From positions 1 to 64,000 of the forward strand of contig NZ_JXTE01000043.1 of NCBI RefSeq assembly GCF_000972385.1: a stretch of 64,000 bases of DNA. The letters run 5' to 3'. Positions 1 through 7,418 of this stretch are shown one piece after another. This stretch comes from Streptomyces sp. WM6386. Lineage in GTDB: Bacteria; Actinomycetota; Actinomycetes; Streptomycetales; Streptomycetaceae. Both the position numbers and the translations under genes were made by a program. How positions within the stretch are numbered: position 1 is the first letter of the stretch; each line of letters starts with the position of its first letter. Below the pieces are notes generated by a model that did no database searches, was not told the DNA's origin, and saw only the letters and a program-made list of their open reading frames with translations.

Positions 1-85
1 TCGGGACGGTAAGCCCTCGTCCTCGAACGCCGGGCCGGCTGAAAGACCCCGACCGGCGTCGGAAGGCGGAGCCGCCTGCGGGTGG

Positions 86-700
86 GTGGGGGATCGGGAC
101 GGCAGGCCTGCTGAAGGCGCGGGTGGGGCGGTGTGTCCTCGTTCTGTGGCGCCGGGCGGGGCTTCGGTCGCTTTCGGGGTTCTGTTGTATGACTTGGGTG
201 TGGAAGGCGATCGGCGGATTCTCGATTTGTTGGATGCTCTGGACCGTTTGCCGGGGCCGGAGCACCTTGAGTTTCCCTATGGGTACGACCATGAGCGGGC
301 CGGGTTCATGAGGAGTGTGCTGCTTGATCGGCTGAGCCGGGAGTTCGGGCAGCCGTGCAGGGGTGTGTCGCGGCAGGATGCCAGTGCGTACTTCGGCATC
401 CACGTCCCCGCCGCGGCGACCGATGCCGGTGTGGCCCTCAGTGTCGATCTCAGCAACTTCGGGGACCTGGCCCTGGTCACCGCCGCCGACGGCGGGACGG
501 AATGCGCGCTCACCGAGGCCGAGCGGCGGATCATCGAGTCGGCGCTGTCCGACCTGGGGTATGTGCGGGTTCCGCAGCGGCTGTTGCTGCGGCCGTATGA
601 CGGGGTGAGCGGCCTGGCCGGCTGGTATCCCGAAGTCGACTGGGACGGGAGCCCGAACGATCCGGTCACATGGGAGACCCGGTTCTTCTCCTACCTATGA
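86..700 (+). CDS. hypothetical protein, about 185-204 aa
   Basis: I do not recognise this family. The frame stays open with Streptomyces-like third positions and ends 3 bases before the next start. The start is unsure: GTG at 86 gives 204 residues, but the first 20 residues are low-complexity and in-frame GTG codons at 131 and 146 are plausible. The product looks soluble: no signal peptide, no membrane helix. It has an acidic, tryptophan-containing C-terminus ending RFFSYL, and a central segment rich in beta-type residues (SVDLSNFGDLALV). The first 200 bases use more T at third positions than neighbouring genes. It probably shares a transcript with the following zinc-ribbon gene. Confidence 0.55.
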   Translation: MGDRDGRPAEGAGGAVCPRSVAPGGASVAFGVLLYDLGVEGDRRILDLLDALDRLPGPEHLEFPYGYDHERAGFMRSVLLDRLSREFGQPCRGVSRQDASAYFGIHVPAAATDAGVALSVDLSNFGDLALVTAADGGTECALTEAERRIIESALSDLGYVRVPQRLLLRPYDGVSGLAGWYPEVDWDGSPNDPVTWETRFFSYL

Positions 701-703
701 GGG

Positions 704-1138
704 GTGAGGCATCTCGTGTCCGTGCACGCGTACGCGTCCCTACGCCGCACCACGCCCTGTCCCCAATGCCGCTCCCCCGCCGAATGGGTCGGAGTGCAGG
801 CTCTCGTCGGTGACTCCTTGCGATGGGACGTCGAAGTGACGTGCGCCGCCTGCCGGTTCGCCGTCGCCGACTGCGGGGGCGAGTTGTCGGACGACGTACG
901 GGAACAACTTCTCGCCGAGCACGGGGCCACCGTACTGCGGCTGCGGGCGCCCGCGCATCGGGTCACCGTGCTGCGTGTGCTGCGTGCCGCGCTCGGGCTC
1001 GAACTCGGTGCCGCCAAGGACGTGTTGGAGCAGGTCTGGGGTGGGGCGTACGCGGGGACGACGCCCGAGGTGGAGCTTCTCGCGCGCAGGCTGCGGGAGG
1101 CCGGGGTCGACGCGGTCGCCTCACCGGGGTGCCCGTAG
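704..1138 (+). CDS. zinc-ribbon protein with ribosomal L7/L12 C-terminal-like domain
   Basis: Predicted 144 residues from GTG 704; GTG 716 is an in-frame alternative. An N-terminal CPQC pair (residues about 19-22) and a CAAC pair (about 47-50) look like a four-cysteine zinc ribbon. Residues about 80-140 resemble the compact alpha/beta C-terminal domain of ribosomal protein L7/L12 (VTVLRVLRAALGLELGAAKD, then an acidic helix and REAGVDAV). Small proteins with this domain outside the ribosome are common in Streptomyces and have no settled function. It lies 3 bases after the preceding stop and converges on the acetyltransferase gene with a 5-base gap. Confidence 0.6.
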   Translation: MRHLVSVHAYASLRRTTPCPQCRSPAEWVGVQALVGDSLRWDVEVTCAACRFAVADCGGELSDDVREQLLAEHGATVLRLRAPAHRVTVLRVLRAALGLELGAAKDVLEQVWGGAYAGTTPEVELLARRLREAGVDAVASPGCP

Positions 1139-1143
1139 GGACG

Positions 1144-1746
1144 TCACGCGGCCAGGCGGGGCACCGGACGGCGGGTCGCCAGCCATACCCCAGCGCCCTC
1201 GGCGAACGGGACCTGGTGCGGGGCGCGGAAGCCCAGCGGGCGCAGTGGGTCCATGTGGCGGGGCGAGAGGGTGACCGCGACCGCGTCGGCGCCCTCCTCG
1301 TCGGCGGTGTGCAGGCCCGGGGAGAGCAGGTCGGACACCACTCTGCGGTCCCAGGCCTCCGAGTCGTCCGGTGTGCAGACGGTGACCACGCTCCAGTGCG
1401 GCGCGTCGGGCTTGGCCCGCTTCAGTGCGGTCGGCAGGACCGGCTCCTGCGGCAGCGGGGCGGCGAGTTCGCGGGCGAAGAGGCCGCTGAAGCGGGTGTG
1501 GGGGGACTCGGTGCCGGGCGGCAGCCACACGGCGGCCGCGAGAAGGGTGCCGTCCGCACGCTCGGCCACCCAGACCTGGCCCTCCTCGAGCGCGTAGTGG
1601 GCCAGCATCAGCCGCATGGCGCGCTGTGCCTGGTCCCGGTCCACGGCGGAGTGTTCCGGCATCGCGAACAGGCGCACCACGGCGGGTACGTCCACCAGTC
1701 CCGCCCTGCGTACGGCGGTCCGAGGGGGCATCTGCAGGATCGTCAT
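1144..1746 (-). CDS. GNAT-family N-acetyltransferase
   Basis: 200 residues, ATG start. The layout suits an acetyl-CoA-dependent N-acetyltransferase: an N-terminal strand-helix (TAVRRAGLVDVPAVVRLF), a central strand reading VWVAERADGTLLAAAVWLPP, and a C-terminal half with WSVVTVCTPDDS followed by a helix and a late strand (GAGVWLATRRPV). The classic R/Q-x-x-G-x-G/A loop is not clear, so the fold is inferred from overall pattern. The substrate is unknown. It starts 16 bases after the upstream DMT transporter stop on the same strand, so the two are probably co-transcribed. Confidence 0.6.
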   Translation of the reverse strand: MTILQMPPRTAVRRAGLVDVPAVVRLFAMPEHSAVDRDQAQRAMRLMLAHYALEEGQVWVAERADGTLLAAAVWLPPGTESPHTRFSGLFARELAAPLPQEPVLPTALKRAKPDAPHWSVVTVCTPDDSEAWDRRVVSDLLSPGLHTADEEGADAVAVTLSPRHMDPLRPLGFRAPHQVPFAEGAGVWLATRRPVPRLAA

Positions 1747-1762
1747 CTTCGGGTTCTGCCTC

Positions 1763-2668
1763 TCACATGGCCCGGCTCGCGCCGGTCAGTTCGACGGAGA
1801 CGGGGAGGGGGCGCAGGGGTTCGGTGCGCACCGGCGGGGCGGGGACGGGGAGCGCGGGCTTCACCCGTCCGGCGTCCGGGGCGGTCTCCGGACGGCTGAG
1901 GAGTGTCACGCCGTGTACGGCGGCCGCGGCGGCGGTGAGGGCGAGGAGGGTGCCTGTGGTGCCGTAGCGGAAGCCCTCGCCGAGGAGGGTGATGCCGATG
2001 GCGGCCGCGGTGACGGGGTTGACGAGGGTGAGGAGGGCGAGGGGGCCGCCGAGGCCGTGGCGGTAGGCCTTCTGGGAGAGCAGCAGGCCGCCCACCGCGA
2101 AGGCGACCGTCAGGAGCGCCACCAGCGCCGTGGTCCAGGAGAGCGTCGGGCCGACCGCGAGCTTCTGTGCCAGCGTGGAGCCGACGCCGGAGGCGATACC
2201 GGACGCGGCGGCGACCGCGAGTCCGCCCCGGGCCGAGAGCATCGCGACGGCCGCCGCGGCGGCGAGTGCCACCAGCACGACCTCGGTGGCGCTCAGGGTG
2301 TTCACGCGCCCCGAAGCCGTGACAGCCAGCAAGGTCGTCAGTCCTACGAGGGTGAAGGCCGTGCCGCTCCACTGCGTGCCCGAGGTCCGGCGGCCCGAGA
2401 CCAGCGAGCCCAGCGGTACCGCCAGCACGAGGCTCAGCGCGCCGAGCGGCTGCACCAGGGTCAGCGGTCCGTAGCGCAGGGCGGCCACGTGCAGCAGCGC
2501 ACCGGAGGCGTTGAGGAGCACGGACCCCCACCACGCGCCGCGGGCCAGCGCCCCGCGCACGCTCGTGGTCCCGGCGGCGGTCCGCTCCTGGACGACCGCG
2601 GCCGCCGCGTAGCAGATCGCCGAGACCAGGGAGAGGACGACGGCCAGGAACACCGGAGAACCTGTCAT
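1763..2668 (-). CDS. EamA/DMT-family transporter
   Basis: 301 residues starting at the ATG whose upstream sequence holds GGAGG nine bases away; an upstream in-frame start adds only six residues. About ten hydrophobic helices are visible (for example FLAVVLSLVSAICYAAAAVV and GLLLSQKAYRHGLGGPLAL), arranged as two EamA-like halves, which is the drug/metabolite transporter pattern. A proline-rich cytoplasmic tail of about 40 residues follows. The substrate cannot be read from the sequence. Two perfect inverted repeats lie just upstream, so expression is probably controlled by a repressor encoded elsewhere. It leads a small operon with the acetyltransferase downstream, which could suit efflux or inactivation of a small molecule (inference). 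Confidence 0.8.
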   Translation of the reverse strand: MTGSPVFLAVVLSLVSAICYAAAAVVQERTAAGTTSVRGALARGAWWGSVLLNASGALLHVAALRYGPLTLVQPLGALSLVLAVPLGSLVSGRRTSGTQWSGTAFTLVGLTTLLAVTASGRVNTLSATEVVLVALAAAAAVAMLSARGGLAVAAASGIASGVGSTLAQKLAVGPTLSWTTALVALLTVAFAVGGLLLSQKAYRHGLGGPLALLTLVNPVTAAAIGITLLGEGFRYGTTGTLLALTAAAAAVHGVTLLSRPETAPDAGRVKPALPVPAPPVRTEPLRPLPVSVELTGASRAM

Positions 2669-2706
2669 CGCGGTCCACCTCCCCATCTGTCGGCACGCTC
2701 TTTCGA

Positions 2707-2723
2707 TACGAAACGGTTTCGTA
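2707..2723. promoter_or_regulatory. operator-like perfect inverted repeat
   Basis: TACGAAACGGTTTCGTA: two 8-base arms around one central base. It lies 39 bases upstream of the DMT transporter start, a typical position for a TetR- or MarR-type repressor site. No cognate regulator gene is adjacent. Confidence 0.55.
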
Positions 2724-2748
2724 CCGACAGCCTACGAGGAGGTTTAAC

Positions 2749-2764
2749 GAAACGCAAGCGTTTC
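2749..2764. promoter_or_regulatory. second operator-like inverted repeat
   Basis: GAAACGCAAGCGTTTC: 7-base perfect arms around AA. It shares the GAAAC half-site with the palindrome 26 bases away, between the DMT transporter start and the methyltransferase stop. It could be a second binding site or part of a weak terminator for the methyltransferase gene. Confidence 0.4.
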
Positions 2765-2794
2765 TCTAGGGGCCCGGGATTTCCGGCACGAACC

Positions 2795-3463
2795 TCATCC
2801 GACCGCCACGAATCCGAACAGCTCCGGGACCCCGCCCGGCCCGACTTCGACGGTCCGCTCCAACCGCAGCCCCGCCGCCACCACGGCGTTCAGGAGATCG
2901 GCCAGCGGGATGTGCCAGGCCCCCACCCGGGCCCGTACACCGGCGGGGTTCCAGGAGTCGAGGGTGCGGGCCCGGTCGGCGTACCGCTCGTCCAGCACCA
3001 CCCGCCCCCGCTCCCGCCAGTCGGCGAACGCGCCGACGAAGCAGGGGTGCACGCCCAGGTGCACGAACCGTCCGCCGGGCGCCAGCACCCTGGCGATCTC
3101 CCGAAGGACGGCCGCATAGTCGGGGACGTCCGTGCTCGCCAGCACACACATCGCGGCCGGCACCGAGGCGTCGGCCAGCGGCAGTGCCGTCGCGTCGGCG
3201 ACCGCGACCGGCAGCCGGCCGGCCGCGTGGCGGAGCTGACCGCCGGAGAGGTCGACGCCGAACGGGGTCCGGCCGAGTTCCGCCGCCACGGACGCGTGGG
3301 CGCCGGTGCCGCAGCAGACGTCGAGACAGATCCCCTCGCCGGGGCCCAGCAGCTCCCTCAGCGTCGTGTGCACCCGGGCGAAGTACTCGCCGCCCGAGGT
3401 CGGCGACATGTAGTGGTTGTACCAGTCCGCGTGGGCGTCGTACGCCGGTGTGGTCGTCGTCAT
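2795..3463 (-). CDS. class I SAM-dependent methyltransferase
   Basis: 222 residues. Motif I, CLDVCCGTGAHAS, near residues 47-59 is the SAM-binding glycine loop. The acidic motif II (FGVDLSGGQLRHA), motif III (AVADATALPLADASV) and the post-III strand after RVLAPGGRFVHLG follow in the usual order of the UbiE/Methyltransf_11 fold. The substrate is unknown. The N-terminus (YDAHADWYNHYM) is typical of small-molecule methyltransferases. It appears monocistronic: 245 bases separate it from the divergent MarR-GNAT gene, and the DMT gene downstream has its own upstream palindromes. Confidence 0.8.
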   Translation of the reverse strand: MTTTTPAYDAHADWYNHYMSPTSGGEYFARVHTTLRELLGPGEGICLDVCCGTGAHASVAAELGRTPFGVDLSGGQLRHAAGRLPVAVADATALPLADASVPAAMCVLASTDVPDYAAVLREIARVLAPGGRFVHLGVHPCFVGAFADWRERGRVVLDERYADRARTLDSWNPAGVRARVGAWHIPLADLLNAVVAAGLRLERTVEVGPGGVPELFGFVAVG

Positions 3464-3660
3464 GCCCTAGAGGCTGGGAACAACTCCCCCGCCGCAAACC
3501 CCCGTTCGCTCATGGCGTCGGCCGCGAGCCCCGCCGGCAATCCCCCGAGGGCGCACCGGCTCGACGGCCACCGCGCCGACGGGGACGCAGGTCCGCGAGT
3601 ATCGCCGGGCCTGACCCTGGACGGAGGTGCGGGGCCGTCGTACGGTATCTCTGACTGAGT

Positions 3661-3677
3661 CAACCATTCGAGGGTTG
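3661..3677. promoter_or_regulatory. MarR-type operator candidate
   Basis: CAACC-ATTCGAG-GGTTG, 5-base arms with a 7-base spacer, 30 bases upstream of the MarR-GNAT start codon. MarR proteins commonly repress their own promoters through such sites, so autoregulation is the simplest reading. Confidence 0.45.
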
Positions 3678-3707
3678 GCGAAGGGGTCGAGGAGGGAACC
3701 GACGATC

Positions 3708-4640
3708 ATGACCGTCCAGGACATCCGCGCCTTCAACCGCTTCTACACCAACGTCATCGGCGCCCTCGACTACAGCCGTCAGCTGTACGCCCCGTACACC
3801 CTCACCGAGTCCCGCGTCCTGTACGAGCTCGCGCATTCCCCGCGTACGGACGCGGCGGACCTGCGGGGTGAACTCTCCCTGGACGCGGGCTATTTGAGCC
3901 GGATCCTCAACAAGTTCGAGCAGGACGGGCTGATCGAGCGCACCCCGTCGCGCCGCGACCCGCGTCGCAGGCGTGTGACGCTCACGGCGCGGGGTCGGGA
4001 GACCGCCGCACTGCTCGCCGAGCGCGCGGACGAATCCGTGGGCGCCCTGCTCGCCACGGTCCCGCCGGCCGACCGTCCCCGTCTCGCCGAGGCCATGCGG
4101 ACCGTCCGGGGGCTTCTCTCCGACGGCCGCCCTCCCCGCCGCGAGGACGTCCTGCTGCGCGAACCGGGCCCGGGCGACCTGGGGTGGATCGTGCAGCGCA
4201 ACGCCGCCCTCTACACCGCGGAGCACGGCTTCAACGCCGACTACGAGGGGCTGGTGGCCCGGATCGTCGCCGACTTCGCGGAGGACCACGACCCGCACCT
4301 GGAGCGGGTGTGGATCGCGGAGCTCGACGGCCGGCCGGTGGGCTGCGTGATGTGCGTACGGGACGAGGCACCCGGCACGGCCCGGCTGCGCCTGCTGCTG
4401 GTCGAGCCGGACGCGCGCGGACTCGGCATCGGCGACCGGCTCGTCTCGGCCGTCATCGACTTCGCACGCGGTGTCGGCTACCGCGACCTGGTCCTGTGGA
4501 CGAATGACATCCTCGCCTCCGCCCGCCACATCTACCAGCGCCACGGCTTCGTCCTCGTCGCCGAGAAACCGCACCGCTCCTTCGGCAAGGACCTGGTCGG
4601 CCAGGACTGGCGCCTGGATCTGCACGCCACCCAGGAGTGA
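3708..4640 (+). CDS. MarR-family regulator fused to GNAT acetyltransferase
   Basis: 310 residues from ATG 3708, chosen because GGAGGG lies 11 bases upstream and the upstream in-frame extension is not protein-like. Residues 1-140 are a winged-helix MarR domain: the recognition helix region reads LSLDAGYLSRILNKFEQDGL and the wing RRDPRRRRVTLTARG. Residues about 150-305 form a GNAT domain with the acetyl-CoA loop VEPDARGLGIGDRLV and the C-terminal strand HIYQRHGFVLVAEKP. This domain pair is a recurring actinobacterial fusion. Whether the acetyltransferase acts on a small ligand or a protein is unknown. A palindrome upstream suggests autoregulation. Confidence 0.85.
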   Translation: MTVQDIRAFNRFYTNVIGALDYSRQLYAPYTLTESRVLYELAHSPRTDAADLRGELSLDAGYLSRILNKFEQDGLIERTPSRRDPRRRRVTLTARGRETAALLAERADESVGALLATVPPADRPRLAEAMRTVRGLLSDGRPPRREDVLLREPGPGDLGWIVQRNAALYTAEHGFNADYEGLVARIVADFAEDHDPHLERVWIAELDGRPVGCVMCVRDEAPGTARLRLLLVEPDARGLGIGDRLVSAVIDFARGVGYRDLVLWTNDILASARHIYQRHGFVLVAEKPHRSFGKDLVGQDWRLDLHATQE

Positions 4641-4657
4641 CGCGTAGAGTCCGGAGC

Positions 4658-5458
4658 ATGAAGCTGGCGTTCTCCACTCTCGGCGTCCCCGGTCTCCCCG
4701 TCCCCGAGGTGCTCCGCCTCGCGAACACGCACGGCTATCACGGCGTAGAGCTGCGCGCGCACCCGGAAGAGGCGGTGCATCCCGGCATCGATGCCGCCCA
4801 ACGGGCCGACGTGGTGGCCGAGTTCAAGGCGGCCGGGGTGGAGATCCTGGGTCTCGCCGGGTACGCGCGCGTGGCCGCGCCGGGCGACGACGAGCCGGTG
4901 CTGGCGGAGATCCGCGCCCTCCTGGACCTCGCCCGCGACCTGGGCGCCCCGTACATCCGTGTCTTCCCCGGCGCGAGCCCCGAGCAGTCGACCGCCGAGG
5001 CCGACGCGACGGCGGCGCGGCGCCTGGGCACGGCGGCGGAGTACGCGGCGGACGCCCAGGTACGTGTCCTCCTGGAGACCCACGACTCGCACCGCACCGG
5101 AGCCGACGCGATCCGTGTCCTCGGCCCGGTCGGCCACCGCAACGTCGGCTCGCTCTGGGACGTCATGCACACCTGGCTGGGCGGCGAGCAGCCCTCGGAG
5201 ACCTACGCGGCGCTCTCCCCGTTCCTCGGGTACGTCCAGGTCAAGGACATCGCCTCGCCCGACGACACCACCCCGCTCCCGCTCGGCGCGGGCGTACTGC
5301 CCCTCGCCGAGTGCGTCGAGGTCCTCTCCCGCCACGGCTGGGACGGCTGGCTGTGCTGGGAGTACGAGAAGCGCTGGTACGAGGGTGCCGCACCGCTTCC
5401 CGAGCTGCTGGGCGCGGGCCGCGAGCACCTGGCCCGGCTCCTGAACGAGAGCGCGTGA
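4658..5458 (+). CDS. sugar phosphate isomerase/epimerase-like TIM barrel
   Basis: 266 residues from ATG 4658, 17 bases after the MarR-GNAT stop, probably the same transcript. The sequence follows the xylose-isomerase-like AP_endonuc_2 barrel: MKLAFSTLGVPG at strand 1, GYHGVELRAHP at strand 2, YIRVFPGASPE mid-barrel, VLLETHDSH with a metal-type Glu and His, GSLWDVMHTW, VQVKDIAS, and a late Glu in WLCWEYEKRW. These acidic and histidine residues suit a divalent metal site. The substrate is not predictable. The length is normal for the family. The stop codon lies inside a short tandem repeat. Confidence 0.8.
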   Translation: MKLAFSTLGVPGLPVPEVLRLANTHGYHGVELRAHPEEAVHPGIDAAQRADVVAEFKAAGVEILGLAGYARVAAPGDDEPVLAEIRALLDLARDLGAPYIRVFPGASPEQSTAEADATAARRLGTAAEYAADAQVRVLLETHDSHRTGADAIRVLGPVGHRNVGSLWDVMHTWLGGEQPSETYAALSPFLGYVQVKDIASPDDTTPLPLGAGVLPLAECVEVLSRHGWDGWLCWEYEKRWYEGAAPLPELLGAGREHLARLLNESA

Positions 5459-5488
5459 CTGATCGCGTGACTGATCGCGTGACTAATT
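5453..5488. repeat. 12-bp tandem repeat, three units
   Basis: GCGTGACTGATC is present twice and then as GCGTGACTAATT. The first unit contains the isomerase stop codon and every unit carries an in-frame TGA, so the tract multiplies stop codons. It is probably replication slippage in a non-coding tail. Confidence 0.7.
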
Positions 5489-5561
5489 CAGTGGCTCAGG
5501 GACCGGGGGCCGGTTAGCGTCCCCGGGTGCATCAGCCCACCCCGCTCCCGGTCCCCCTCTC

Positions 5562-6815
5562 ATGAGCCTGTCCGACGTGCTCCTCGACGTCCGGCCCCTG
5601 CGCACCTCCCCCGTCTTCCGGCGGCTGCTGTTCGGGCGCACCGTGTCCACGCTCGGCAGCTTCATGACCATGGTCACCGTCATGTACCAGGTCTGGGACA
5701 TGACGCACAGCGCGTTCTGGAGCGGCGCGGTCGGCATCGCGCAGGCGGTGCCGATGGTCGCCGTCAGTCTGTTCGCGGGCGCCTGGGCCGACCGCGTCGA
5801 CCGCCGCCGTATGTATCTCACCGGCACCGTCGGTTCGGCGGTCTGCTCCCTGCTGCTGACCGTGCAGGGCTTCGCCGGACACGCGCCGGTGCCCGTGGTC
5901 CTCGTGCTGGTGGCGGCCCAGACGTCCTTCGCCGCGCTCGGCGCTCCAGCGGCGGGTGTGTTCGTACCCCGGCTGCTGCCCAAGGAGCAGGTGGCCGCCG
6001 GTCTCGCCCTCCAGCAGGTCACCGGCCAGGCGATGATGCTGGTCGGCCCCGCCGTCGCCGGTGTCGTCCTCGGCTGGTGGGGCATCGGCGTCTGCTACCT
6101 GCTGGACACCCTGAGCTTCGCGCTGTCCTTCTACGGCGCCTACGGCCTGCCCGCGCTGCCACCCGAGGGCGCCAGGTCCCGGCCCGGCGTCCACGGCGTC
6201 CTGGACGGTCTGCGCTTTCTGACCGGCCACCGCGCGGTGCGCGGCGCGCTGCTGACGGACCTCGCGGCCTGTCTCCTGGCGATGCCCACGTCGTTGTTCC
6301 CCCTGGTCAACGAGGAACGCTTCGGCGGCGACCCACGCGCCCTCGGCCTGTTCCTGTCGGCGCTGGCCGTGGGCGGGGTCACCGCGACGGCCTTCTCCGG
6401 CCCGGTGACCCGGCTGGCCCGCCCCGGCCCGGTGATGCTGTGCGCGTCCGCCGGCTGGGGCGCGGCCCTCTTCCTCTTCGGCCTGACGACCAGCGCCTGG
6501 GCGGGCCTGGGGCTGCTGGCCCTGGCCGGCGCGGCGGACGCCCTCGCCGTTCTCTCCCGTACGACCATCGTCCAGACCCTCACCCCCGACGCCCTCCTCG
6601 GCCGCGTCACCGCCGCCGAGACGATCGTCGGCCAGGCGGGCCCCCACCTCGGCAATCTGCGCGGCGGCCTGGTCGCGGGCTGGTCCTCGGGCGCGACGGC
6701 GCTGATCTCCGGCGGGCTGATGTGTCTGGCGGCGGTGACGGCGGTGGGCGTCACGACGCCGGAACTGCGGCGGACGGGCGCGCCCGGTGCGGCTACCGCT
6801 CCGGCCGGACCGTGA
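5562..6815 (+). CDS. MFS transporter (EntS-like efflux)
   Basis: 417 residues with about 12 hydrophobic helices. The MFS signature loop between helices 2 and 3 reads GAWADRVDRRRMYL, near residues 72-85. The N-terminal PLRTSPVFRRLLFGRTVSTLG and the overall pattern match the enterobactin-exporter-like (EntS/MFS_3) subfamily common in actinobacteria. The substrate is unknown. It has no clear ribosome-binding site in front of ATG 5562, so translation may be leaderless or the mapped start may be off. Its 3' end overlaps the convergent hydrolase gene by 23 bases. Confidence 0.85.
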   Translation: MSLSDVLLDVRPLRTSPVFRRLLFGRTVSTLGSFMTMVTVMYQVWDMTHSAFWSGAVGIAQAVPMVAVSLFAGAWADRVDRRRMYLTGTVGSAVCSLLLTVQGFAGHAPVPVVLVLVAAQTSFAALGAPAAGVFVPRLLPKEQVAAGLALQQVTGQAMMLVGPAVAGVVLGWWGIGVCYLLDTLSFALSFYGAYGLPALPPEGARSRPGVHGVLDGLRFLTGHRAVRGALLTDLAACLLAMPTSLFPLVNEERFGGDPRALGLFLSALAVGGVTATAFSGPVTRLARPGPVMLCASAGWGAALFLFGLTTSAWAGLGLLALAGAADALAVLSRTTIVQTLTPDALLGRVTAAETIVGQAGPHLGNLRGGLVAGWSSGATALISGGLMCLAAVTAVGVTTPELRRTGAPGAATAPAGP

Positions 6816-7368
6816 ACTCGGCGGCCGGGTCCAGGCACCACTCCAGGACGGAGGGCCAGGAGCCGTAACCGGCGTTCAGGTCGAGGTGGCCCGCGCCGGG
6901 GAGGAGTGTGGTGGGGATGCCGAGAGGGTCGCCGTAGACGGCCTGCGCGCCCCCCTCGCAGTACGGGTCGTCGTCGCCGGCGACGAGCAGGGTCGGCCCG
7001 GGGAGGGTGAGGTCCAGCGAGGGCGGCGCGAACCCGGCGACCTCGGGGTACCGCGCGAGGACGGAGGGGGAGGGCGGGCCGACGAGCAGGACACGGTCCA
7101 CGTCACCGGGCCCGGCGATCCCGCGGGCGACGGCGTGCAGCCACAGCAGGACGGAGGCGCTGTGGGCGACGACGACGTCCGGGGCGTCCTGCGCAAGATG
7201 GCGCGCGAGTTCACCGAGCCACACCTCCAGGTCCGGGTCGTCCGGGTCGGGCAGCTGCGGATACGTCACCTGGTGACCGAGCTCGCCGAGACGGTCGGCG
7301 AGCCAGTGCTGCCAGTGGTCCTTGGGCCGGTGGTTCTGCCAGCCGTGGAGGATGAGGTAGGCGGTCAT
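6793..7368 (-). CDS. RBBP9/YdeN-type serine hydrolase
   Basis: 191 residues. The opening YLILHGWQNHRPKDHWQHWL is characteristic of the RBBP9/YdeN alpha/beta-hydrolase family. The nucleophile elbow reads VAHSASVL, so Ser follows His in an A-H-S-A-S elbow rather than G-H-S-L-G. The acid probably lies in VAGDDDPYC and the histidine in PGAGHLD near the C-terminus. The length is right for this compact family. Substrates are generally unknown. It is divergent from the LysR gene 50 bases away, so the LysR protein may regulate it. Confidence 0.8.
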   Translation of the reverse strand: MTAYLILHGWQNHRPKDHWQHWLADRLGELGHQVTYPQLPDPDDPDLEVWLGELARHLAQDAPDVVVAHSASVLLWLHAVARGIAGPGDVDRVLLVGPPSPSVLARYPEVAGFAPPSLDLTLPGPTLLVAGDDDPYCEGGAQAVYGDPLGIPTTLLPGAGHLDLNAGYGSWPSVLEWCLDPAAEFTVRPER

Positions 7369-7418
7369 GGCATCGATCGTTTCCGAACCCGCCCCTGGGG
7401 TCCAGTTAACCTTTCTCG

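Noticed and set aside
27..59. Weak hairpin (ACGCCGG/CCGGCGT) at the window edge
   Set aside because: Seven-base arms with a 19-base loop in this GC content are expected by chance; too little flanking sequence to judge.
1616..3658. Long plus-strand frame crossing the acetyltransferase, DMT and methyltransferase genes
   Set aside because: It spans several real genes on the other strand and has low-complexity shadow composition.
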